A stretch of 64,000 nucleotides of DNA from an uncultured Saprospiraceae bacterium (GTDB lineage: Bacteria > Bacteroidota > Bacteroidia > Chitinophagales > Saprospiraceae), in NCBI GenBank assembly GCA_937959115.1, contig CALGAW010000025.1, forward strand, positions 1 to 64,000, written 5' to 3'. The first letter of the stretch is position 1. Each line of letters begins with the position of its first letter. Both the position numbers and the translations under genes were made by a program. The notes beneath the pieces were generated by a model. That model searched no databases. It saw only the letters and a list, made by a program, of their open reading frames with translations, and was not told the DNA's origin. This document shows positions 35,330-42,967 of the stretch, in pieces.

Positions 35330-35746
35330 AGGGATTCAGCAGATCATCGCTACAAAAGAGAGATCACTGATTTTGAAGGTACGCTTGAAAAAGCAATGCT
35401 TCTTTGAGAAGTTATCTATTAATGGAGAACGGAGAAATATCCTAAAATGAATTTTGAGAACGGTGTTCAGCTTGGTGTTATTGCACAAGAAATTGAAGCT
35501 GTTTTCCCTGAAGTTGTGCTTACAGATAAATAAGATTATAAATCATTAGAATACAGTTACTTGGCACCTGCATTGATCGAAGCGGTTAAGGAATCAAACG
35601 AAACGTACAAGGACGATTTTGCTGGTTTAAAACAAGAAAAACAAGCACTGAAGGGTCAGTTAATTGAGATCACCTCAAGTCTTAATTCAATCAAGGAGTT
35701 GTTGAATATTGATCAAGGATCGGAGACTGTTAATTCGAAGAAATAA
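35330..35746 (+). pseudogene. Decayed Peptidase_S74 (tail-spike/endosialidase chaperone) fragment
   Basis: One continuous frame reads SADHRYKREITDFEGTLEKA, then stop (35405-35407), EVIY, stop (35420-35422), WRTEKYPKMNF...GVIAQEIEAVFPEVV, stop (35531-35533), DYKSLEYSYLAPALIEAVKE and a C-terminal coiled coil ending at 35746. This is the usual order of the S74 intramolecular chaperone domain: SDxRxK, GxIAQExExxFPE, YxxLxPxLIEAxKE. Three in-frame stops and no frameshift indicate point-mutation decay. The bulk of the parent protein is missing upstream. It lies opposite the neighbouring genes. Confidence 0.75.
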
Positions 35747-35833
35747 AGTATTCTTTCTATTTTCAATTCAAGCATTTTTTGATTTAGAAACGGTTATCGA
35801 AAGCAGATCCGTATTACAATTACAGATTACATT

Positions 35834-37534
35834 TTAATCAACCCCTACTTTTACTGGCAACCATATTTTCAAAATTGGTTCTCCATTTTGCTTTTCATCA
35901 ATCAATATGTGTCCATTGTGAAGTTTTATGATTTTTCGAACAAAGGCAAACTTAATATCTATTTTGTAGGTTTTAATTAACTCAGAGTGGGAAATATCTT
36001 CAAACCAATACCGAGCGAACCGCATAGTGTTTTCATTATCAGTGATGAAAAATAAATCTTCATTTCCGTCCGACTTATGCGTAATTATTATCTCTACTTG
36101 ATCTTTTTTACTGTGCTTTATGATAAACTGAAGTAAATATTCAAACATTCGTAGAATCGCTATTTTATCGCCATAGATAGTAGGGCCATCTTCATCTACA
36201 TTTACCTTGATGTTCTGGTTATCTGAATGAAAATCAAAGAGTAGAAGGCCTAGTAACTTGTTTAAGCTAAACTCAGATCTATTGTCTGCCAATTTAAAGT
36301 TCAAATACTTTTCAGTAATATTCATTTTCTCATAAATCTCCTTTGTTCCATTAGAAATGAATTCGATATACTCGTTGATTTCAGGATCGTTTTCAACCTC
36401 TAATTTGTTTTCGATTAAATTCACAAACGACCCAATTGTGCGGATAGGCGTTTTTAAATCGTGTGCAAGGAGTTTACTAACTACTTCTAATTCTCTATTT
36501 TTTTGTTCTATTGCTTCATTTCTCTTTTGAATTACCTTGATTTCCTGTTCTTTATATTTCAGGATATTAGTTAACTCATTATTCTCATCAACATTCGTTG
36601 AGTTTGACTTTAGTAGCTTGATATAATCTCTATAGGTTGCTGCTAGTTTTTCAGGCTTATGCTTTGACTCTATTTCAATTTTTAACTCGAAGATATAAGT
36701 GAAGTCTTGTCTTTTTTTTGAGTTCATCGAATTTTCAAAGACACTGTTTAAAAGTTTTAACGCCTCATCGTATTGTTGATAATGATTCAACACCTTTGCT
36801 TTTGCATAAGAAGCGCTGGTTAACTCATCTGTTTCAAATTTTACCGAATATTCAAACCCTTTATCGCTATTGTACAAGGCTTTCTCATACTGTTCCAATT
36901 CAAAACATACCAGTGAAATTTCAGTATGTGTATAGGCAAGCGAGATGTTAAATTTATGCTTTTTTATAATCTCCAAACATTCTTCCAATGCAGCAAGAGC
37001 CTGTTCGAATTTACCTTGATTGGAATAAAAATCTGCAATATTATATAAATCTAAAACGACAAGGCGTTTCTCACCGGCTTTCTCATTTAGTGACTTGGCT
37101 TTATTCTGAAACTTTAATTGTCTATCCTTATTTCCTAGATGGTAATAAATCCTTGACAAGTTATTGTATGTCATTGAATTTAATCGGTCAAATTTATACT
37201 TCAAGCTTTCAAATCCAAATTCCAAAGCTAAATTATATCGTTTTAGAATGATGTATGTGCTGCAAATATTAATTAATGATTTCGTTTCTATTTCCTTAAA
37301 TCCGTGTTCCTTACTGATCTTTATCGACTTTTTATAGTGTGCTAATGCTTCAAAATATTCGTATTTTAAAAACTGAATAATTCCAATCAAGTTGAGCTTG
37401 TTGGCAACAATAAGAGGGTCTTTACTTTCTAAACCAAGTAGAATATCTAAACATTTACCAGGTGCGGTCATGTAATGAATCTGTACCCACTTAATCTTGG
37501 AAAGGTCATTTTGTTTAAAGCTTACGTTAGCCAT
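35834..37534 (-). CDS. TPR-containing histidine-kinase-like protein with degenerate ATPase domain (paralog B)
   Basis: This 566-residue paralog of the protein at 32599-34287 is collinear with it from start (FKQNDLSKIKWVQ) to end (LKIWLPV). It carries TPR-like repeats, a coiled coil, the box LLAHDLKTPIRTIGSF and the same eroded ATPase motifs (MFEYLLQFIIKHS; ITDNENT; DIKFAFV). Because both copies lack the same residues, the loss predates the duplication and the proteins have been kept, which argues for a function other than autokinase. The leaders of both genes share AATGAAAGAA a few bases before the ATG. Confidence 0.82.
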   Translation of the reverse strand: MANVSFKQNDLSKIKWVQIHYMTAPGKCLDILLGLESKDPLIVANKLNLIGIIQFLKYEYFEALAHYKKSIKISKEHGFKEIETKSLINICSTYIILKRYNLALEFGFESLKYKFDRLNSMTYNNLSRIYYHLGNKDRQLKFQNKAKSLNEKAGEKRLVVLDLYNIADFYSNQGKFEQALAALEECLEIIKKHKFNISLAYTHTEISLVCFELEQYEKALYNSDKGFEYSVKFETDELTSASYAKAKVLNHYQQYDEALKLLNSVFENSMNSKKRQDFTYIFELKIEIESKHKPEKLAATYRDYIKLLKSNSTNVDENNELTNILKYKEQEIKVIQKRNEAIEQKNRELEVVSKLLAHDLKTPIRTIGSFVNLIENKLEVENDPEINEYIEFISNGTKEIYEKMNITEKYLNFKLADNRSEFSLNKLLGLLLFDFHSDNQNIKVNVDEDGPTIYGDKIAILRMFEYLLQFIIKHSKKDQVEIIITHKSDGNEDLFFITDNENTMRFARYWFEDISHSELIKTYKIDIKFAFVRKIIKLHNGHILIDEKQNGEPILKIWLPVKVGVD

Positions 37535-37774
37535 TATAACATTCTTTCATTTTCAAACTGAATTCTGAGATTCACTATTATAGAGATACGTAGAACTAGA
37601 CATTTTGGTTCTTGATTTGGCGAATTGTTTATGAAAAGAATTAATGTAATTTTGGAATCAAGTTTACAGTTTCTATCCTAGAAAAGTTTGCCTCAAAAAT
37701 GAAGAAGAAAATTGTATCTTAAACAATTTAATTAGAATTGTAAAACACTTAATATTCAATAACAAAAATAAGCA

Positions 37775-38596
37775 ATGCCAATAAAAACATTTATCGTTGA
37801 TGCCTTTACGGATCAAGCATTCTCAGGAAATCCAGCAGGCGTTTGTTTATTGGATTCAGAAATCAATGAACAATTGATGCAATCAATTGCAAGTGAGTTA
37901 AACCTATCCGAAACTGCATTTTTAATTCGTAAAACAGATGATAGACAACTATACAATATACAATATTTCTCCCCTACGATGGAAGTCGCTTTTTGTGGAC
38001 ACGCTACCCTAGCATCTGCTAAGATTATCCTTGACAGATTTGAGAACGAAACAGTCGATTTCATAACTGGAAAGTCATTGAGAATAACAGCGATAAGGCA
38101 AGGAGAACAGATAAAAATGGAGTTTCCGCTCTACCAAACCCAATCCTATGAATCTAATGAAGAACTATTGGATGCCTTCGGAATCCTCTATCCGATTTAC
38201 CAAGGATACTGCAAGGAATTGGATATGCTAATAATTGAAGTAAGTGATAAGCAGACCCTTTTGAATATCAAGCCTGATTTTCAGAAAGCGCTCAATAGTT
38301 CCAACACTATAAAAGAAGTTGTAGTAACCACTATATCAGAAGACAAGGCGTTCGACTTCTATTCGCGATGCTTTTGTCCTTGGATTGGGATAAATGAAGA
38401 CCCAGTTACAGGAGCATCTCATTCTGTACTTGCAAAGTATTGGGGAACTAAATTAAATAAACAATCCATGTCTGCTTATCAACTTTCTAGCCGTGGAGGT
38501 TTTCTAGACCTAAGCATTAAAGACGAAAATACGCTAGAAGTAGTCAGTAATGCCCGAATTGTTTTTGAAGGCCAGTTAATTCTTGACTTAGGCTAA
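37775..38596 (+). CDS. PhzF family isomerase-like protein
   Basis: This 273-residue protein has PhzF family features: the opening IKTFIVDAFTDQAFSGNPAGV, the segment LNLSETAFL carrying the conserved catalytic Glu, FCGHATLAS, and near the end EDPVTGASHSVL. The family has a diaminopimelate-epimerase fold with two similar halves. Phenazine synthesis is known only for true PhzF; no other phenazine genes are nearby, so the substrate here is unknown. Length is normal. It is probably transcribed alone from the ~240-bp gap after the kinase-like gene. Confidence 0.88.
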   Translation: MPIKTFIVDAFTDQAFSGNPAGVCLLDSEINEQLMQSIASELNLSETAFLIRKTDDRQLYNIQYFSPTMEVAFCGHATLASAKIILDRFENETVDFITGKSLRITAIRQGEQIKMEFPLYQTQSYESNEELLDAFGILYPIYQGYCKELDMLIIEVSDKQTLLNIKPDFQKALNSSNTIKEVVVTTISEDKAFDFYSRCFCPWIGINEDPVTGASHSVLAKYWGTKLNKQSMSAYQLSSRGGFLDLSIKDENTLEVVSNARIVFEGQLILDLG

Positions 38597-38695
38597 CCCT
38601 AGTTTAAATTAGATTAAAGAAAAGGTCTTTCCAAACTAGCAATTAGATGTTTATGTAATTAATTAACCACTAATAATTATTAATTAACAATTTAA

Positions 38696-38941
38696 GCCCC
38701 ATCTTTAAAGAAATTTAAGGTAACTGATTGGAAACCATCTAAAGTATCGTCTACGGATAGTTCTAAAGCCCATAAAATAGTAACATTTGACTGCGTCTTA
38801 CCGACCAAAAATTCAAAATCAAATGAGATACAGTGGAATGGCACACCTTCAATAAGTAAGGATTATGAGAAAGCAAGAACGATTATTAAACAAAATGTTG
38901 AGCATTTGATCAATAACCTCGTACAACAGAAAGTTATCTAA
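38696..38941 (+). pseudogene. Possible 3' remnant of an unrecognised gene
   Basis: An open frame of 81 codons begins right after a stop and has no ATG: it contains DWKPSKVSSTDSSKAHKIV, NEIQWNGTPSISKDYEKAR and a helical end NVEHLINNLVQQKVI before TAA. The composition looks protein-like and ends 23 bases before the Crp/Fnr ATG. It may be the tail of a lost gene or use a non-standard start. The WNGTPSISKDYEKA segment vaguely recalls the C-terminus of creatininase-like proteins, but I cannot support that. Confidence 0.35.
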
Positions 38942-38964
38942 GTTGAACCAAATAAAAAATAACA

Positions 38965-39543
38965 ATGAAAGAGCAATTTGAAAAACACATTCGGAGCTAC
39001 CAAATACTAACCGACGAAGAGGTAAGACTGATTGTTGATGGGACAAATGTTCAAGCGTTTACCGCAGGAACCTACTTGATCAAAGAAGGACAGATTGCAA
39101 CAAAATGCTACTTGATTTTAAAAGGATGTATAAGAGAATATTACCTAAAAGATGGCCAGGAGAAATCAACTGCCTTTTTTACAGAGGGAGATTCAGTCGC
39201 CTCCTTTTCAAGTCAGAGCAACAATACCCCGTCAAAATACAATTTAGTATGTGTCGAAGACTGTGTCCTAACGGTCAGCACTAAAAATCTTGAAAAGCAA
39301 ATGTGCGAAAAAGTCCCGCGTTTAGAATCAATGATCTTAAAGACGGTAGAACAAATCATGGGTAAAAAGCAAGATGAACTAGCTGCTTTTATATCGTCCT
39401 CACCAGAAGAACGTTATCAAAATCTAATTGCAAATAGACCCCATCTCTTCAACAGAATTCCTCAACATCAAATTGCAAGTTATATCGGAATTAAACCAGA
39501 ATCATTAAGCCGACTGCGCAAACGACTGCACGAAAGAAAATGA
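38965..39543 (+). CDS. Crp/Fnr family transcriptional regulator
   Basis: This 192-residue protein has a cyclic-nucleotide-binding-type beta-barrel (~10-115; FTAGTYLIKEGQIATKCYLILKG) and a C-terminal winged helix (HQIASYIGIKPESLSRLRKRL). The barrel lacks the RExA-type phosphate-binding cassette of CRP, so cAMP is unlikely to be its ligand. Small regulators of this type are common in Bacteroidota. It converges on the DUF4386 gene, only 12 bp away. Confidence 0.88.
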   Translation: MKEQFEKHIRSYQILTDEEVRLIVDGTNVQAFTAGTYLIKEGQIATKCYLILKGCIREYYLKDGQEKSTAFFTEGDSVASFSSQSNNTPSKYNLVCVEDCVLTVSTKNLEKQMCEKVPRLESMILKTVEQIMGKKQDELAAFISSSPEERYQNLIANRPHLFNRIPQHQIASYIGIKPESLSRLRKRLHERK

Positions 39544-39555
39544 AACTAAGGTGTT

Positions 39556-40203
39556 CTATTTGTTAGAAGTTCCTTTGAACACAATCCAAAAGACAAACGC
39601 AATCTCTCCAAAGGTAAACACCTCAAAAACAGATAATATCATTGCAACATCTGGAGTTAATATTTTGCCAAACGACCCCAACACATAGCCAACACCTGCT
39701 ACAATTAAGCAGTATCCAATAATCTTAGGGAAGTATCCTGATTTGATAATCAATAAGCCAAGTGGAAAAAGCCATAATCCCCAAAATATAGAAGGAATCA
39801 CCACGCCTTGCTTACTCATTTCGAGAAACTGCATCATCTGCTCAGGAAACGCTAAGAAGGAAAGCGCTGTTAGCTTATGCAGCTCATTATACATGGTCAT
39901 AGGAACACTCACCAAGGCCAACAGCACCATCAACACGCTTAATCTTTTGCTGACACCTTCAAAGAGCACATAAAGCAATAATGGAATAAGAATGAACAGG
40001 ATTTGGGTTACCAGACTCCCAACCACACCTAGTCTAAAAAGAAACAAATTTGAACGTATGTTTTCAGCTGTTAGTTCAGCATTTCCTTCTACATACAATT
40101 GACTAGGAATATACAACAAACTGAAGATGGCAACACACATCCATATTGGATACAATACCCTTAACCATTTTGCTACTTGAATTGACTGTTCTTCTCTTAT
40201 CAT
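39556..40203 (-). CDS. DUF4386-like membrane protein
   Basis: This 215-residue integral membrane protein has about six hydrophobic segments: near residues 13-32, 53-80, 88-105, 133-155, 160-180 and 185-210. The pattern YPIWMCVAIFSLLYIPSQL...RLGVVGSLVTQILFILIPLLLYVLF...LFPLGLLIIKSGYFPKIIGYCLIVAGVGY fits the DUF4386 family, whose function is unknown. The neighbouring Crp/Fnr regulator converges on it; no functional link can be shown. Confidence 0.75.
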   Translation of the reverse strand: MIREEQSIQVAKWLRVLYPIWMCVAIFSLLYIPSQLYVEGNAELTAENIRSNLFLFRLGVVGSLVTQILFILIPLLLYVLFEGVSKRLSVLMVLLALVSVPMTMYNELHKLTALSFLAFPEQMMQFLEMSKQGVVIPSIFWGLWLFPLGLLIIKSGYFPKIIGYCLIVAGVGYVLGSFGKILTPDVAMILSVFEVFTFGEIAFVFWIVFKGTSNK

Positions 40204-40364
40204 AATTAGTTTCTATAATACATTTGAATCAAAATCGATCATATCTAATCCTTATACAGTAAAATTGCTAAAAACAATCTTTACTCGCATTGACTTTGGT
40301 TAAGAAAGAAATTTCAAACATTTAAAACTTATATGTATATTGACAAAAAACGTTCATACCCATC

Positions 40365-41324
40365 ATGAATAGAGCAAACAGAACTAGTTCATTACGTTTG
40401 GCAATTGCCTTTTGCTTACTGTCTTTACTAGGGCTTCCGGTTATCAATTGTCAGGATTCTGATAAAATAGTTGTCGGAACAAAGGAGAATTTTTTAGGAT
40501 TCTATACCGTCATACAGCCATCTACTTCCTACATTAGCAGTTACTTGATCTTAATTCCAGGACTTGGGCAAACACACGAAAATCTACTTATTCAAACGGA
40601 CTTAACAGAAATCGCAAAACAAAACGGGATTCTTACCATCATCCCAACCTTTCAAGATGGATTTATGTCTCTTGGCTTTGACGATAAAAGCCAAGAATCA
40701 TTGGTTAAAATAATCAACAATGCTAAGGATAAATTTGACTTACAGAACAAGAAGATGTACATCGGTGGATTCTCTATAGGAGGAAGTTGCGCAGTGAAAT
40801 ATGCGGAACAAGCCAATACAAGCCCAGTCTACAGCAAACCGAATGCTGTTTTTGCGATTGATCCACCACTCGATTTTGAACGATTCTATCATTCCGCAAA
40901 ACGGCAAATCAGACTTGGCTTACCAGCAGAACCCAGTCGGGAAAACACCTTTATGATCAATAAGCTGGAGGAAATCATGGGAGGCGCTCCTAGCGAAGCG
41001 TTACAGGCCTATCAGCAAACGTCCCCATATTCGATGTCAGACACCACTCAGCAAGCCGTCAAGGCCTTAACAAATATGCCAATCAGGCTATACACCGAAC
41101 CCGACGTTGATTGGTGGATCAATGAACGGGGCAGCGATTTTTCTGGAATGAATGCCCTCGACTGCTCTGCCATGATCAACGAATTGAAGCAACTTGGAAA
41201 CACCAAAGCGGAGTTAATAACCACTGTAAATCGAGGCCTCCGAAAACCAAGCAACCAAAAACATCCACATTCATGGAGTATTGTTGACAGCAAAGAACTC
41301 ATCAACTGGCTTCTTACCTATTAA
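40365..41324 (+). CDS. Exported alpha/beta hydrolase-fold protein
   Basis: This 319-residue protein starts with a hydrophobic signal (LAIAFCLLSLLGLPVINCQ; possible lipidated Cys29). The hydrolase core has LILIPGLGQTHENLL (oxyanion-side loop, ~61-75), GGFSIGGS with nucleophile Ser137, and HPHSW near the end as a candidate catalytic His. It may be an esterase or peptidase; it is not assigned to a named family. A bidirectional terminator hairpin follows at 41387-41414. Confidence 0.68.
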   Translation: MNRANRTSSLRLAIAFCLLSLLGLPVINCQDSDKIVVGTKENFLGFYTVIQPSTSYISSYLILIPGLGQTHENLLIQTDLTEIAKQNGILTIIPTFQDGFMSLGFDDKSQESLVKIINNAKDKFDLQNKKMYIGGFSIGGSCAVKYAEQANTSPVYSKPNAVFAIDPPLDFERFYHSAKRQIRLGLPAEPSRENTFMINKLEEIMGGAPSEALQAYQQTSPYSMSDTTQQAVKALTNMPIRLYTEPDVDWWINERGSDFSGMNALDCSAMINELKQLGNTKAELITTVNRGLRKPSNQKHPHSWSIVDSKELINWLLTY

Positions 41325-41386
41325 TGGTTTAACTCGCAATATGCATTAATCATCAATTACTTCAGTTAGTTCCTCGAAATAACAAA

Positions 41387-41414
41387 CAGGGACTACTATT
41401 CCTAGCAGTCCCTG
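41387..41414. terminator. Hairpin between convergent genes
   Basis: CAGGGACTACTA (41387-41398) pairs with TAGCAGTCCCTG (41403-41414) around a 4-nt loop, with one mismatch. No long T-run follows on either strand, so termination is likely but not certain. Confidence 0.5.
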
Positions 41415-41519
41415 TATAACTTATAAAACTCTTTTTTCCTGTCTATTTTTTAATTGAATGGAGAATTAAAATACAAGAATAATTATTCACTGATAATTAA
41501 ACAGTTAGCATTAAAAAAA

Positions 41520-42830
41520 CTATTTCGGTAAAGCATTGAAGATACCGTTGTTGCTATTCCACAATGCTTTGTCTCCTCCAGTAATGTCTCCTGAGAAATT
41601 CAAATCATCGGGGCTGTATAGATCAAACAATCCATTGTTATTAACAATCTGAGCATTGTCACTTCCATTAATATCCTGGCCTGCAGCAGCGTCTGCTGCT
41701 TGATTCGCATCACCAACATACATGACATAAGTACCGTTTGTCAATTGCTTTTGACCTGTACCTAGTAGTCTAGACTGATTAGTCGTAAAGTCAAAACTTA
41801 TAGGTAACTCACTTGTGATATCAAGTTTTACTGGAGTACAAACTCCAAAATGATTTCTATGTTGGATCACTACATTGACAGACGTTTCGTTGATTGTAGA
41901 TAAATCTGGTAAGGCCAGTAGGGTCACATTTCCGTCTTCGTTAATCCATCCTGCAGATTCCCATAAAGGTATTGAAAGATCATCGTTTTTAATGGATACT
42001 AGTACCCAGTCGACTACTGATTCAGGATAATCTGTCACCCCAACACCTTCTGTACCTGGATAACTCCAAGGTGCAACATTATATGGCTGACCCATTGGAG
42101 TCGGTGTTGCAACACCACTTACTGGGGTTTGACCAGGAAGCATTCCTCTGTGTGCAAGCGAACCACTCTTTAGATTTAAAAATGTATTCATCAATCTTGT
42201 AGCTGGATCATATGGTCCTTCTAAGAACGCTTTAAGATTAATATTGAACAAGGATGAACACGTAATTACAGTCTCGAAAAAGTTGACGCCATCATTTTCA
42301 ACGGTGTAAACGGTGGTTTCAAACAACCCTGGGTCACTCTTCAATGCAATTTGTGCATCTTCAGCTGTGGCTCCAGTAAATCCGCCAAGCTTAAATCTTC
42401 CTAGACGGTGATCAGCCATTGACCCATCAATCTCCGCAACCCCAATATCAAATGCAGACTGCGTACTAGGACTTGTTCCATAGACGTTCACAATCAATTC
42501 ATTCATCACAAAGTCTGTTGTCGTATTGTTTTGATAGATCGTTCTTAATACGGAAATATTATTCCCAGATTGGTCTACAGGCTTTAACGTACAAAAACCA
42601 GGCTCTAGATCAAATGTTGGACTGTTAAAAGCTTGGTTGTCATAAGTTAGTAAAAAATCGCTATTTCCTAGATATAGAGTGGATCCATTTGTTGTATTGA
42701 TATACAAATCAAAATAGACATCCGTTCCTACCTTATTGAGGTTTTCAATTCTATAAGATGTACAAATTTGTGCGCTTAGACTCGTAGCTAAGAAAACAAA
42801 TGCAAATAGTAATGCATAGGCAGATTTCAT
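41520..42830 (-). CDS. Secreted protein with dockerin-like C-terminal loop
   Basis: This 436-residue protein has a signal peptide (MKSAYALLFAFVF...LSA-Q). Residues ~22-160 resemble a cohesin-like or adhesion beta-sandwich (VYFDLYINTTNGSTLYLGNSDFLL...). The C-terminal ~75 residues (YVGDANQAADAAAGQDINGSDNAQIVN...LNFSGDITGGDKALWNSNNG) contain two Asp/Asn-rich loops spaced like a dockerin or EF-hand pair. No T9SS domain is visible. Proteins of this type recur in Bacteroidota as secreted cell-surface components; I cannot name a function. It is downstream of sucA, 137 bp from it. Confidence 0.65.
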   Translation of the reverse strand: MKSAYALLFAFVFLATSLSAQICTSYRIENLNKVGTDVYFDLYINTTNGSTLYLGNSDFLLTYDNQAFNSPTFDLEPGFCTLKPVDQSGNNISVLRTIYQNNTTTDFVMNELIVNVYGTSPSTQSAFDIGVAEIDGSMADHRLGRFKLGGFTGATAEDAQIALKSDPGLFETTVYTVENDGVNFFETVITCSSLFNINLKAFLEGPYDPATRLMNTFLNLKSGSLAHRGMLPGQTPVSGVATPTPMGQPYNVAPWSYPGTEGVGVTDYPESVVDWVLVSIKNDDLSIPLWESAGWINEDGNVTLLALPDLSTINETSVNVVIQHRNHFGVCTPVKLDITSELPISFDFTTNQSRLLGTGQKQLTNGTYVMYVGDANQAADAAAGQDINGSDNAQIVNNNGLFDLYSPDDLNFSGDITGGDKALWNSNNGIFNALPK

Positions 42831-42967
42831 AATTGTAGTAAGTTAGTTAGTTCTAAAATTGGGAATAACATGGCTGGTTGATACCTCAATTTAAACAAAA
42901 TACTGAATACAAACAAACTAAAAATTATAAATATAAAGTTTTATTCTCGAATTCTTACGTGACTAAT

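Noticed and set aside
35330-35746. Stop-codon readthrough or recoding of the S74 fragment
   Set aside because: Two different stop codons are involved, the upstream protein is missing, and other genes here use the stops normally.
32599-37534. Ordinary two-component sensor kinases
   Set aside because: The ATP-binding motifs are missing in both proteins and no response regulator gene lies nearby.
37775-38596. Phenazine biosynthesis locus
   Set aside because: Only a PhzF family gene is present; such proteins are widespread without phenazine production.
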